Shown piece by piece: positions 1 through 8,639 of a stretch of DNA of 64,000 nucleotides. A program made the position numbers and the translations under genes. The stretch comes from Streptomyces sp. NBC_01197 (GTDB taxonomy: Bacteria > Actinomycetota > Actinomycetes > Streptomycetales > Streptomycetaceae), in NCBI RefSeq assembly GCF_036010505.1, contig NZ_CP108569.1, positions 1,054,001-1,118,000 on the forward strand, given 5' to 3'. Position 1 is the stretch's first letter; the number at the start of each line of letters is the position of its first letter. The notes under the pieces are model-generated. The model had not been told where the DNA came from, did not search any database, and saw nothing but the letters and a program-made list of their open reading frames with translations.

Positions 1-31
1 CCGCCGGATCTCCGCCGGGCCCCCGCCCCGC

Positions 32-1447
32 TCACGTCCGGCGCAACCGCCGCCATACGGCCTTCGCCGCGTTGTGACCCGACATGCCGTGGACGCCTGG
101 TCCCGGCGGGGTCGCCGCCGAGCAGAGGTACACCGCCGGGTGCGAGGTCGTGTACGGGAACAGCGAGAGCTTGGGCCGCAGGAGCAGTTGCAGTCCGGAG
201 GCCGCCCCGCAGGCGATGTCGCCGCCCACGTAGTTCGCGTTGCGTGCGAACAGTTCGGCGGGTCCCGCAGTGGCGCGGGCGAGCACGCGGTCGCGGAAGC
301 CGGGTGCGAACCGTTCGATCTGCCGCTCGATGGCCTCGGTGAGGTCGCCGTCCCAGCCGTGCGGCACATGTCCGTACGTCCAGAAGACGTGCTTGCCTTC
401 GGGCGCTCTGGACGGGTCTACCAGACTGGGCTGGGCGCTGATCAGGAAGGGTGTGGCGGGGGCGCGGCCGCCGGCTGCCTGGCGCAGCGCCGTGCCGATC
501 TCGCGGCTGGTCGGGCCGATCTGCACGGTCCCGGCGGCCCGGGGCGCCTCCGCCGTCCAGGGCACCGGCCCGTCGAGCGCGTAATCGATCTTGAAGACAC
601 CCGCCCCGTACCGGTATCCGTCGTAGGCCCGGCCGAGACCGGCGATGCGCGCGGCGGCCGTCGGCGAGGTGTCGAAGATGTACGCGCGGGCGGGCGGCAG
701 GTCGTCGAGCCGCTTCACCTCGTAGCCGGTGTGGACCACCCCGCCCAGATCGCGCAGATACCCGGTCAGCGCGTCGGAGACGGACTGCGAGCCACCGCGC
801 GGCAGCGGCCAGCCGCCCTCGTGCGCGGCCAGCGCGAACATCAGGCCGACGGCGCTGGTGGCGAGGCCGTCGAGCGGCGCGATGACATGGGCCACGAGAC
901 CGGCGAACAGCGCACGCGCCCGGTCGTCACGGAAGCGCTTCATCAGCCAGGTGGACGGCGGGAGACCGGTCAGTCCGAATCGGGCGAGAGTCAGCGGATC
1001 ACGCGGCAGCGCGGTGAGCGGCAGCGACATGAAGTCCCGGGCGAGCGTGTCCCACCGGCCGATGAAGGGGGCGACGAGCCGACGGTAGGCGCCCGCGTCG
1101 CGCGGCCCGAAGGAGGCCGCGGTCTCGGCGACCGAGCGGGACAGCACGGCTGCGGTGCCGTCGTCGAAGGGGTGGGCCATGGGCAGTTCGGGGTGCAGCC
1201 ACTCCAGGCCGTACCGGTCGAGCGGCATCGTCTTGAAGACCGGCGAGCCGACGCCCAGCGGGTGGACGGCGGAGCAGGGGTCGTGGCGGAAGCCGGGGAG
1301 CGTGAGCTCCTCGGTCCGCGCGCCCCCTCCGACGGTGTCCCGCGCCTCGAAGACCTCGACGGCGAATCCACGGCGGGCCAGCTCCACGGCGGCGGTCAGC
1401 CCGTTGGGTCCCGCCCCCACGACGACAGCATCGAGCATCGACGGCAC
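32..1447 (-). CDS. NAD(P)/FAD-dependent oxidoreductase, phytoene-desaturase-like
   Basis: This 471-aa protein is a flavin amine-oxidase/phytoene-dehydrogenase family enzyme. Residues 7-35 form an N-terminal Rossmann dinucleotide-binding motif ([12 protein letters not shown] followed by an acidic strand end, VFEA). The C-terminus carries the second FAD contact ([14 protein letters not shown]), as in CrtI-like proteins. The GTG at 1447 is chosen because a GAAGGAG ribosome site lies 7 nt upstream; an ATG three codons in is the alternative. No carotenoid genes are nearby, so the substrate is unknown. It reads in the same direction as the upstream permease with a gap of about 74 nt and could be co-transcribed. 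The family is clear; the reaction is not. Confidence 0.85.
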   Translation of the reverse strand: MPSMLDAVVVGAGPNGLTAAVELARRGFAVEVFEARDTVGGGARTEELTLPGFRHDPCSAVHPLGVGSPVFKTMPLDRYGLEWLHPELPMAHPFDDGTAAVLSRSVAETAASFGPRDAGAYRRLVAPFIGRWDTLARDFMSLPLTALPRDPLTLARFGLTGLPPSTWLMKRFRDDRARALFAGLVAHVIAPLDGLATSAVGLMFALAAHEGGWPLPRGGSQSVSDALTGYLRDLGGVVHTGYEVKRLDDLPPARAYIFDTSPTAAARIAGLGRAYDGYRYGAGVFKIDYALDGPVPWTAEAPRAAGTVQIGPTSREIGTALRQAAGGRAPATPFLISAQPSLVDPSRAPEGKHVFWTYGHVPHGWDGDLTEAIERQIERFAPGFRDRVLARATAGPAELFARNANYVGGDIACGAASGLQLLLRPKLSLFPYTTSHPAVYLCSAATPPGPGVHGMSGHNAAKAVWRRLRRT

Positions 1448-1521
1448 CTTCGGACTCCTTCGTCAGCCGACGGCCAGAGGCTTCCAAGGATATTCCCGGG
1501 CACCGACAGCGCAGCCGGGGG

Positions 1522-3003
1522 TCAGGGCTTGACCGGTACGTGCTGATCAGCGGCCGGGGCTCCCGTCTCCGCTGCTGCCGGCGCTCCCGTAGCACCCTCT
1601 TCGGGCACGGCCGGCCTGCGGTGCCACAGCGGCGGCAGGCGGTACGTCAGCAGGTAGAGCACGGCGGCGACAGCGAACCCCACGTAGTACGTCAGCTCTC
1701 CCCAGCCGGGGTGCGCGGCGGCGACCGGGCCGGTGTAGAGGTCCGACTGCCAGAAGGGTACGGAGCAGACGACCCCGGCCAGCCAGGCCACGAAGCCCCA
1801 CTCCAGGACGCGGCGCTTCTCGTACAGCTCGGGGATGCGCGCCTTGTCGCGGCGCGGGCCGACGAAGTAGTCGAGCAGGATGACGGCCACGTACGGCGCG
1901 ATGAAGTAGGCGGTGAGGTTCAGGAAGACCTCGAAGGACGTGTAGATCCCGCCGGCTCCCCACAGGCTGACGCCGAAGGCCGCCACGCAGATGAGAGTGA
2001 CGCTCTGCCAGCGCTTGAGGGGCAGCCCCAGAGTCTGCAGGGAGATCGCGCCGCCGTAGACGTTGAGGAAGTTCTGCGAGAAGGAGGAGAGCAGGATCGC
2101 CAGCATCGCCGGGACGGACCACGGCCCGGTGAGTTCCTTCAGGGCCAGGATCGGGTCATCGGTGGTGGTCGCCGCACCGGCCAGGACGACTCCCGCGACG
2201 CCGAGCCAGGACAGGGTGACGAAGTTGCCGAGCGCGGTCAGCAGGCCGGCCGATGTGCTGACCCGCTTGCTGTCCGGCAGATAGCGCGAGTAGTCCGAAG
2301 CGAACGGCAGCCAGGCGATGAGGAAGGCCAGGAACCAGCCGCCGAGCGTGACCCAGCCCCCGGCGGACCCGATGTATCCCGGTGCGTGGGGGTTGGCCGC
2401 CAGGAAGTGGCCGCCCCGGTACAGCGCGACGACCGTCACCAGGGCGAAGAGCACGAACAGGACGACGGCCAGGATCCGCTGCAGGTAGTGGATCATGTTG
2501 TAGCCGAAGACGGCGACGGTGAGCTGGAGCGCGGTCAGCGCGGCGGCCGAGAGCCAGAACGGCGTCCCGAGCAGGACGCCCAGCGCCTTGCCGCCGAGAA
2601 TGACCGTGACAGCGGCCCAGCCGACGCCCGCGAAGACGTTGATGTACGCCACGGGCAGCAGATTGCCCACGAAGCCCAGCGGGCCGCGGGCCTGCATCTG
2701 CTGGGGCACGCCGAGGCGCACGCCCATCCGGGACATGATCCCCATCGTGGCCGAGCCGACCAGGGCCCCGGCGAGAATGGCGGTGACCGCGGCGGTCATG
2801 GACAGACCGAGGGCTGCGGCGCTGAAACCGAGCAGCATGATCGGGAAGTTGAGTCCCGCGGCGAACCAGATGGAGAACTGGGAGCCCGCCTTTCCGTGGC
2901 GCTCCACTTCGGGGATGTGGTCCACGCCGTACGGCTCCACCTTCGCGATGCTGTCGCGATACCCCAGGTCGGGCGGTTGCTGCGCGGGCTTGTCACTGTC
3001 CAT
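1522..3003 (-). CDS. NCS1-family purine/pyrimidine/hydantoin-type permease
   Basis: A 493-aa integral membrane protein of the nucleobase:cation symporter-1 family, which imports purines, pyrimidines, hydantoins, allantoin or thiamine precursors. About twelve hydrophobic segments are visible from residue 50 on. The early GLNFPIMLLGFSAAALG segment and the following G-rich loops are typical. The N-terminus is polar and cytosolic. The ATG at 3003 is preceded by AGGAGG with a 6-nt gap; an upstream in-frame extension lacks a site. The C-terminal 30 residues are Ala/Pro-rich. Its promoter contains a 13-bp motif shared exactly with the monooxygenase operon at 8.6 kb, so it probably imports that pathway's substrate. 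The ligand cannot be read from sequence. Confidence 0.9.
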   Translation of the reverse strand: MDSDKPAQQPPDLGYRDSIAKVEPYGVDHIPEVERHGKAGSQFSIWFAAGLNFPIMLLGFSAAALGLSMTAAVTAILAGALVGSATMGIMSRMGVRLGVPQQMQARGPLGFVGNLLPVAYINVFAGVGWAAVTVILGGKALGVLLGTPFWLSAAALTALQLTVAVFGYNMIHYLQRILAVVLFVLFALVTVVALYRGGHFLAANPHAPGYIGSAGGWVTLGGWFLAFLIAWLPFASDYSRYLPDSKRVSTSAGLLTALGNFVTLSWLGVAGVVLAGAATTTDDPILALKELTGPWSVPAMLAILLSSFSQNFLNVYGGAISLQTLGLPLKRWQSVTLICVAAFGVSLWGAGGIYTSFEVFLNLTAYFIAPYVAVILLDYFVGPRRDKARIPELYEKRRVLEWGFVAWLAGVVCSVPFWQSDLYTGPVAAAHPGWGELTYYVGFAVAAVLYLLTYRLPPLWHRRPAVPEEGATGAPAAAETGAPAADQHVPVKP

Positions 3004-3029
3004 GCCATGCCTCCTACAGACTGCTGCCA

Positions 3030-3042
3030 TGTTGTATGCCAG
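3030..3042. promoter_or_regulatory. Predicted GntR operator, copy 1
   Basis: The 13-mer TGTTGTATGCCAG lies here and occurs identically on the minus strand at 8670-8682. Its core T-G-AT-C-A positions form an interrupted palindrome like FadR/FCD-type GntR sites. It lies 28 nt downstream of a minus-strand TTGACA (3071-3076), near the expected transcription start of the permease gene, which fits repression. Confidence 0.6.
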
Positions 3043-3168
3043 TGGTCAGAGTGAAAGTGCCATGTGTGCTTGTCAAGGGTTCCGGCAAGGGCCGGTCACA
3101 CCCACTCAACCGCCTTACACAGGTGGGAAGAGGGGCGTACGGGGGTGCAACAGCGGCGCGGTATCGTC

Positions 3169-3204
3169 TTGACGCTGCAACGGGCAGCACCCTAGGTTCG
3201 TGCC
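3169..3204 (+). promoter_or_regulatory. Predicted leaderless promoter of the GntR gene
   Basis: A TTGACG -35 box (3169-3174), an 18-nt spacer and a TAGGTT -10 box (3193-3198) place the transcription start at about the A of the ATG at 3205. No ribosome site precedes that ATG, so the message is probably leaderless, which is common in Streptomyces. Confidence 0.55.
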
Positions 3205-3954
3205 ATGCAAGATACTTCTTCGAACGAGGGTGCACTCGCTGCCGACCGCAACCCCGCTGTGCGTAAGCAGCGACTGAGCGGTATGAGCATCCAGAGCCGG
3301 GTGATCGTCGAGCTGCGCGGCCGCATCATCTCCGGCGAACTCGCCCCCGGGACCAGCCTGTCGGAGATCGTGCTGGCGGAGGCGTTCGGCGTCAGCCGCA
3401 CCCCGGTGCGCGAGGCCCTGAAGCAGCTGCAGACCGAGGGCCTCGTCGACATCCGGCCCCGGGTGGGGACCTTCGTCGCCGCGCCCTCGCGGCGGGAGAT
3501 CACCGAGCTGTTCCAGATGAAGGAACTGCTCGAAGGTGCCGCCGCGCGCCTGCTCGCGCAGCGCGGCCGGGTCCCCGAACTGGACGCGCTGGAGGCCAAT
3601 CTGTCCACCGCCGATGCCGCGGTGCGCAGTGGCGACCAGGAGGGCTACGCCGAACTGGTCCACGAGTTTCACGACTTGGTGATGCGCGGCGCGGACAACG
3701 CGAAGCTCGCCGACCACTACCGCACCCTCATGAACCAGCTCGCCTACCCGCGCCTGGTGCACACCTCGCTGGCGCAGCCCGGCCGCCCCACCCGGTCCGA
3801 CTCCGAACACCACCATGTGCTCGAACTGATCCGGGCCAAGGACGGGGACGGCGCGGAGCGGGTGATGCGCGAGCACGTGCGGGCGAGCCACCGGGCGCTG
3901 ATGGACGGTCTCGACCGGAACGCTCCAGGCGCGGAGGGCGGGGAGCCCGGCTAG
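3205..3954 (+). CDS. GntR-family regulator, FCD subfamily
   Basis: A 249-aa transcription factor. A winged helix-turn-helix spans about residues 28-95 (LRGRIISGELAPGTSLSE, FGVSRTPVREAL, then the wing GLVDIRPRVGTFV). An all-helical FCD ligand-binding domain spans 100-230, with the family pattern of an acidic residue plus FH (EFHDLV), an Asn/Arg helix and two late His motifs (EHHHVLEL, MREHV) that usually coordinate a metal near the effector. It lies between the permease and the monooxygenase operon, divergent from the permease. Matching 13-bp motifs in front of both make it their likely ligand-responsive repressor. The effector is unknown. Confidence 0.9.
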   Translation: MQDTSSNEGALAADRNPAVRKQRLSGMSIQSRVIVELRGRIISGELAPGTSLSEIVLAEAFGVSRTPVREALKQLQTEGLVDIRPRVGTFVAAPSRREITELFQMKELLEGAAARLLAQRGRVPELDALEANLSTADAAVRSGDQEGYAELVHEFHDLVMRGADNAKLADHYRTLMNQLAYPRLVHTSLAQPGRPTRSDSEHHHVLELIRAKDGDGAERVMREHVRASHRALMDGLDRNAPGAEGGEPG

Positions 3955-4024
3955 GAGCCCGCGCCCGGGCGGGCCGGCCGCACCGCTCATCCCCGGCCGG
4001 CACGCCGTCCAGGACGTCAACGCT

Positions 4025-5521
4025 TCAGGATTTCAGGACGAACGGATCGTCGGCGGGGCCCTCACCGGTGTTGATCCAGACGCTCTTGAGCCGGGTGTAC
4101 TCGCCCATCACCTCCGTGCCGTGCTCCACGCCCATCCCGCTGGACTTGAAGCCGGAGCGCGGCGACATCGGGGACATCGAGCGGTAGGTGTTGACCCAGA
4201 CCGTGCCGGCGTCGAGCCGGGACGCGACGCGGTGCGCGCGGGCCAGGTCGCGGGTCCACAGCCCGGCGGCGAGACCGTAGTCGGTGTCGTTGGCGAGCCC
4301 CACCAGTTCCTCCTCGTCCCCGAAGGGCATGATCGCCACGACAGGACCGAAGATCTCCTCCCGGCAGAGCCGCATGCTGTTGTCGGCCTGGACGAAGGCC
4401 GTAGGACGGTAGAAGAACCCGTCAAGCCCATCAAGTTCGGGCCGGCTGCCGCCCGCAACGGTCACCGCGCCCTCCGCCCGACCCACGGCGACGTACTCCT
4501 CCACCTTGTCGCGCTGGCTCTCGATCGCCAGCGGCCCGAGCTGGGTCGCCGGGTCCAGCGGGTCGCCGAGCCGGATTGCGTCGGCCCGCGCCGCCACCCG
4601 CTCCACCACCTCGTCGTAGACGTCCTGTTGGGCGTAGACCCGGCTGCCCGCCACACAGGTCTGCCCGGCGGCGGCGAACACTCCGGCGACGATGCCGACC
4701 GACGCGTTCGCCACATCCGCGTCACCGAAGACGATGTTGGGCGACTTGCCGCCCAGCTCCAGTGTGGTGCGGACGAACCGGGAGCCGCAGCTCGCCGCGA
4801 TCCGCGATCCGGTGCGGGTGCTGCCGGTGAACGTCACCTTGGCGACCAGCGGGTGCTCCACCAGCGGTGTGCCGACCTCGTCCCCGTAACCGGTGACGAC
4901 GTTGACGACCCCCGGCGGGAAGCCGGCCTTCTCAAAGAGCGGAGCGAGCTGGAGCAGCGAGGCGGAGGTGTGCTCGGACGGTTTGACGACGACGGTGTTC
5001 CCGGCGGCGAGCGCGGGCGCCAGCTTGGTGATGGTCAGCAGCAGCGGCGAGTTCCACGGGGTGATGGCCACGACCACACCGAGCGGTTCGCGCACCGTGT
5101 AGTTGAGTATCTCCGCGCGGTAGGCCGGGATGGTGCTGCCGTGCACCTTGTCGGCAAGGCCCGCGTAGTAGTGCACGTACTCCGGCAGGCTGGCCAGCTG
5201 GGCGCGCATCTCGCTGAGCAGTTTGCCGTTGTCCAGCGTCTCGGTACGGGCCAGTTCCTCGCCGTGCTCGCCGATGAGTTCGGCGAGCCGCCGCAGCAGC
5301 GCGCCGCGCCGGGTCGGCGTCAGACCGCGCCAGCCGGGGTCCTCGAACGCGGCGTGCGCGGCCCGTACGGCGCGGTCGGCGTCGGTGGCGTCGCCCCGCG
5401 CGGTCTCGTACCAGGCCTCCGCGGTCGTCGGGTTGATGCTGGGCAGATAGGCGCCACTCGCGGGCTGCACCCAGGCGCCGTCGATGTAGTGGTCATGCCG
5501 CGGGAGCCGCTGTGCGGTCAC
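4025..5521 (-). CDS. NAD(P)-dependent aldehyde dehydrogenase
   Basis: A 498-aa member of the aldehyde dehydrogenase superfamily, which oxidises an aldehyde to a carboxylate. The catalytic residues are visible: Glu255 in LELGGKSPN and Cys289 in AGQTCVAGS, together with the NAD loop FTGSTRTGSRIA and PWNSPL near residue 155. The GTG at 5521 is chosen because a GGAGG site lies 7 nt upstream and the homologous N-terminus starts there; a longer open frame upstream has no such support. It is last in the operon and overlaps the hydrolase gene by 29 nt. The best inference is that it oxidises a semialdehyde released after ring opening. Confidence 0.92.
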   Translation of the reverse strand: MTAQRLPRHDHYIDGAWVQPASGAYLPSINPTTAEAWYETARGDATDADRAVRAAHAAFEDPGWRGLTPTRRGALLRRLAELIGEHGEELARTETLDNGKLLSEMRAQLASLPEYVHYYAGLADKVHGSTIPAYRAEILNYTVREPLGVVVAITPWNSPLLLTITKLAPALAAGNTVVVKPSEHTSASLLQLAPLFEKAGFPPGVVNVVTGYGDEVGTPLVEHPLVAKVTFTGSTRTGSRIAASCGSRFVRTTLELGGKSPNIVFGDADVANASVGIVAGVFAAAGQTCVAGSRVYAQQDVYDEVVERVAARADAIRLGDPLDPATQLGPLAIESQRDKVEEYVAVGRAEGAVTVAGGSRPELDGLDGFFYRPTAFVQADNSMRLCREEIFGPVVAIMPFGDEEELVGLANDTDYGLAAGLWTRDLARAHRVASRLDAGTVWVNTYRSMSPMSPRSGFKSSGMGVEHGTEVMGEYTRLKSVWINTGEGPADDPFVLKS

Positions 5522-6272
5522 GGTCCACCTCCGTGGTGTGTCGGATGATCTCGTCGGTGAGCCGGTCCGGCGCTTCCAGCGCGAGCAGATGCCGGGCGCC
5601 GGGAATGACCGCGGCCCGCGCGCCGGGTACGGCACCGGCCAGCGCCCGGGTCATCGCCTCGGTCGAGCCGGGGTCGGCGCCGCCGGTGACGGCGAGCGTC
5701 GGCACCGTGAGCGAGGGCAGCTGGGGCCACAGCTCGGCGTCGGCCCGGGTGAAGACCTCGTAACAGGCCAGGTACGAGGTGTGGTTCTGGCTCAGCAGGG
5801 TCGCCCTGACCTCCTCGACCAGGCCGGGCTCGGCCGCCTGCCACTCCCGCGTGAACCAGCGGTCGATCGCCGCGTCCACCGAGCCCGGGAAGTCCTCCCG
5901 GGCGCGTTCGAGCCGGCCGGCCACGTCCTGGCTCTCCTCGGGGGTACGCCGGGCCACCGACGAGACCAGAGTCAGGGACGCGACAGCGGTCGGCCGCAGC
6001 AGGGCGGCCCGGGTCGCCACCAGGGCGCCGAGCGAGAACCCGACCAGGTGGGCGGGGCCTTCGAGGGTGTCCAGGACGTCAGTGGCGAGGTCGTCCAGGG
6101 TGGTCCCCGGCGCGGCAGGCGGTGAATCGGCGTGGCCGCGCAGATCGACGGCCCGCGTACGGTGGCGGGCCGCGAGCGCCGGCAGGCAGCGGTCCCACAT
6201 GTGCCGGTCGAGGCCGACCCCGTGCAGCAGGACGAGGTCCGTACCGCTGCCGTGGTCCTGGTAGCCGATCAC
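5493..6272 (-). CDS. Alpha/beta hydrolase
   Basis: A 259-aa alpha/beta-hydrolase-fold enzyme. The oxyanion motif LLHGVGLDRHMW is at residues 16-27, the nucleophile elbow GFSLGA carries the catalytic Ser near residue 99, the Asp is probably in GGADPGS and the His in GARHLLALEAP. Its size and motifs resemble PcaD/RutD-type hydrolases that act on ring-cleavage products or enamides. It starts with GTG in a GTGA overlap with the upstream AA_synth gene, so it is translationally coupled. In this operon it probably hydrolyses the ring-opened intermediate. The substrate is not determinable. Confidence 0.9.
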   Translation of the reverse strand: MIGYQDHGSGTDLVLLHGVGLDRHMWDRCLPALAARHRTRAVDLRGHADSPPAAPGTTLDDLATDVLDTLEGPAHLVGFSLGALVATRAALLRPTAVASLTLVSSVARRTPEESQDVAGRLERAREDFPGSVDAAIDRWFTREWQAAEPGLVEEVRATLLSQNHTSYLACYEVFTRADAELWPQLPSLTVPTLAVTGGADPGSTEAMTRALAGAVPGARAAVIPGARHLLALEAPDRLTDEIIRHTTEVDRDRTAAPAA

Positions 6273-6820
6273 TGCTCGGTCGCCAGGGGCGCGAGGCGGG
6301 CCTGCGGACGGCCCTGGGCGGCGGCGGCCAGCGCGATCACGATCTCCCCGGCCCGCGGGGCATCGGGGATACGGACCTCCGTGGTCTGGTGGTGCGAGCG
6401 GATGGTGGCGTCGGTGATGTGCTTCAGCGGGATGTCGAAGACCGTGCCCGCCCCGGCTCGCTTCTCCACTGCGGGGAGCAGGGTGGTGGCGGCCGTCGCG
6501 TCCCGGAAGTGGTTGCCGAACTTCAGGGTGTGGATCAGCGCCGAGCCGTGCTCGGTCTCGCCGTCCAGACCGACGATGGCGGCCTTTCCGTAGGCCTCGA
6601 CGGTCTCCCCGAGCGCTTTGACGACCAACGGCGCGAGCAGCGCGCCCAGTTCGGACGCGGTCGCCTCGATACCGGGGGCGAGGTCCTGGACGAAGCCCAG
6701 GCCCGCCCAGGGGTTGTCGATGACGGCCGCGACCACAGCGGTACGGGCGGCCGGTTCGACGGGGACGCCGCCCTCGGTGTGGATCTCGTCCACGAGGGTG
6801 ACGATCTTACGGATGTTCAT
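6269..6820 (-). CDS. AA_synth (DUF1185) family protein, copy 1
   Basis: A 183-aa cytosolic protein of the PF06684 family, named amino-acid synthesis but of unproven reaction; known structures have a Bacillus chorismate-mutase-like fold. Shared family features include the N-terminal RKIVTLVDEIHTEGG, the NPWAG turn, YGKAAIVGLDGETEHGSALIHT and a C-terminal strand ending in PRAGEIVIALAAA. The next gene encodes a paralog with the same motif order. The ATG overlaps the stop of that gene (ATGA). The conserved Lys, Asp, Glu and His residues around 78-92 are the best active-site candidates. A role in hydrolysing an N-containing intermediate is inference from context. Confidence 0.85.
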   Translation of the reverse strand: MNIRKIVTLVDEIHTEGGVPVEPAARTAVVAAVIDNPWAGLGFVQDLAPGIEATASELGALLAPLVVKALGETVEAYGKAAIVGLDGETEHGSALIHTLKFGNHFRDATAATTLLPAVEKRAGAGTVFDIPLKHITDATIRSHHQTTEVRIPDAPRAGEIVIALAAAAQGRPQARLAPLATEQ

Positions 6821-7434
6821 GGGGTCCTCTCGGGGGTCGCCAGGGCGGGGGTCGCAAGGGTCTCCAGGGTCACCACGGGGTCGGTGCGCCGGTCCCCGAT
6901 CCGGGCGTTGGGGCGCGGCCCGGTGGCCGCCGCCGCGACGATCACCAACTCGTCCGCGCGGGGACCGTCGGGGACCCTGATCCGGGTGGCGGCGTAGTGC
7001 GAGCGGGTCGCAGCGGCGGTCTTGTGCCAGATGGGTACCGTGACCGTGGTCCCCGCCGGGGCCTGCTCCTCGCTGAAGGCGATGATCGAGGTGCCTTCGA
7101 GGATCTCGCGGACGATATTGCCGAAGTACGGGGTGTGGATGAGGGCGCCGCCGTGCTCGCCCTCGCCGTCCAGGCCGACGACGGCCGCCTTGCCGAAGGA
7201 CTCGATGGCGTCCGCGCCGCCGAGCATGGCGGTCAGCCGGCCGGTGATCTCCCGGGCCAGGACGGGCGCGAGCTCCCGGGCCTCGGCCGACAGGTCGGAC
7301 ACGGTGCCGCGGCCGGCCCAGGGATTACGTACGACCACCGCGACGGCGCCGCGCCTGACGGTCGTGGCGACGGGCGCGCCCAGCTCGCTGACGAAGTCCT
7401 CGCAGGAGGAGACGATGCGCCGGATGACGGTCAC
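6817..7434 (-). CDS. AA_synth (DUF1185) family protein, copy 2
   Basis: A 205-aa paralog of the neighbouring AA_synth protein. It has the same landmarks (IRRIVSSCEDFVSELG at the N-terminus, NPWAGRG, FGKAAVVGLDGEGEHGGALIHT, PRADELVIVAAA near the C-terminus) but only moderate identity. The GTG at 7434 forms a GTGA overlap with the stop of the LLM monooxygenase gene. The frame stays open upstream, but that part is a low-quality shadow of the monooxygenase gene. The C-terminus extends about 20 residues beyond copy 1. Two tandem, diverged copies suggest a heteromer or two successive steps. Function is unproven. Confidence 0.83.
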   Translation of the reverse strand: MTVIRRIVSSCEDFVSELGAPVATTVRRGAVAVVVRNPWAGRGTVSDLSAEARELAPVLAREITGRLTAMLGGADAIESFGKAAVVGLDGEGEHGGALIHTPYFGNIVREILEGTSIIAFSEEQAPAGTTVTVPIWHKTAAATRSHYAATRIRVPDGPRADELVIVAAAATGPRPNARIGDRRTDPVVTLETLATPALATPERTP

Positions 7435-8639
7435 GAGCGGCCCGCGCCACTGGTAGCGGAGGTGCTGGTCTCCGAGGTGCCGGCCTGGGAGGTGCTGGTC
7501 CCTGCGGTGCCGGCCTCGGCGGTGAAGCGGGGCATGACCTGCTCGGAGAAGAGCTCCAGACTGCGCATGGCGTTCTTGTGCGGCAGTCCGGGGTGGGTGG
7601 TCCACAGCATCAGATGCTCCAGGTTGATCTCGTCCTGGAGTTCGCTGATCTTCTCGGCCACGTAGTCGGGGGTGCCCACCAGCAGGTTGCGGTCCTGGAG
7701 GAAGTCGAAGCTCAGCTCGTGCTCGTCGGTCAGCTCCTCGCCCTCCTCCATGAGGTTGGACAGACCCCGCCAGTGCGTGACCCACCGGTAGGTCTGCAGG
7801 AGCGCCTCCTGGAACTCCTCCCTGGCCTGCTCCATCGTGTCGGCGACATAGACGTCGCGGACCAGGGCGAGCCCCTCACCGAGGGCGTGCTCACGGCCGG
7901 TCGCCTCGGTGGCGGCCCGCCGGTACAGGTCGAAGCGTCCCTTGAGCGCCGAGACCGGCGGCAGCCAGAGGATGCCCTGGATCCCGTTCCTGGCACAGGA
8001 CTCGATGGACCGGGGCGAGTCGACGACCTGCCACATCGGCGGGTGCGGGCGCTGGTACGGGGCAGGCGTGACGGCCAGCTTGGTTATTTCGCCGTCGGTG
8101 GTGAAGTCCTCGGTGGCCGGTGAGAGCGGGTGGCTCCACTTCAGGCCGGGCGCGGGGAAGTCGTAGAAGCGGCCGTGGTGTTCGAAGAACTCGCCGGACC
8201 AGGCCTTCTTGAGGATCTCCAGGGTCTCTTCGAACAGGGCGCGGTTCTGCTCCTGGTCCCGCGGGTCCGCCTGCGGGTTGAGGTTCATCGCCTCACGGCC
8301 GTAGAGACCGCGGCCCACCCCGACCTCGACGCGCCCGCCGGAGAGCTGGTCGAGCAGCGCCAGGTCCTCGGCGAGGCGCAGCGGATGCCAGAAGGTGACG
8401 ATATTGGCGGCCTGGCCGATGCGGATGCGCTCGGTACGCGCGGCGATGTCCGTACCCATCAGTACGGGGTTGGGCGTCAGCTCCTGGCCCTCGTGGCCGA
8501 AGTGGTGCTCGGTGTACCAGGCCGACCAGAAGCCCGCGTCCTCCGCAGCGACCGCGAACTCGCGCGCCTCCCGCATCAGACGGTGGTACTCGCCGAGCTG
8601 CCCGGGAGCGCCGAGCGCGTGAAAGATCGAGAAACGCAT
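7431..8639 (-). CDS. LLM-class flavin-dependent monooxygenase
   Basis: A 402-aa bacterial-luciferase-like (PF00296) enzyme that uses reduced FMN and O2. The TIM-barrel family signatures are present: SAWYTEHHFG near residue 43, RIRIGQAANIV, and SGGRVEVGVGRGL near residue 105. The flavin reductase encoded divergently at 9431 is the obvious electron donor. The C-terminal 30 residues are a Ser/Thr/Gly/Ala low-complexity tail (GTSTSQAGTSETSTSATSG) not needed for the fold. It is the first gene of a five-gene operon running to 4025. Together with the hydrolase and dehydrogenase it suggests oxygenative opening of a heterocycle, as in RutA- or pyridine-type pathways. Confidence 0.92.
   Translation of the reverse strand: MRFSIFHALGAPGQLGEYHRLMREAREFAVAAEDAGFWSAWYTEHHFGHEGQELTPNPVLMGTDIAARTERIRIGQAANIVTFWHPLRLAEDLALLDQLSGGRVEVGVGRGLYGREAMNLNPQADPRDQEQNRALFEETLEILKKAWSGEFFEHHGRFYDFPAPGLKWSHPLSPATEDFTTDGEITKLAVTPAPYQRPHPPMWQVVDSPRSIESCARNGIQGILWLPPVSALKGRFDLYRRAATEATGREHALGEGLALVRDVYVADTMEQAREEFQEALLQTYRWVTHWRGLSNLMEEGEELTDEHELSFDFLQDRNLLVGTPDYVAEKISELQDEINLEHLMLWTTHPGLPHKNAMRSLELFSEQVMPRFTAEAGTAGTSTSQAGTSETSTSATSGAGRS

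Noticed and set aside
74..1546. A 490-codon plus-strand frame over the first oxidoreductase gene
   Set aside because: It is antisense to a gene with clear FAD motifs and has Arg/Gly-rich, motif-free composition typical of high-GC shadow frames.
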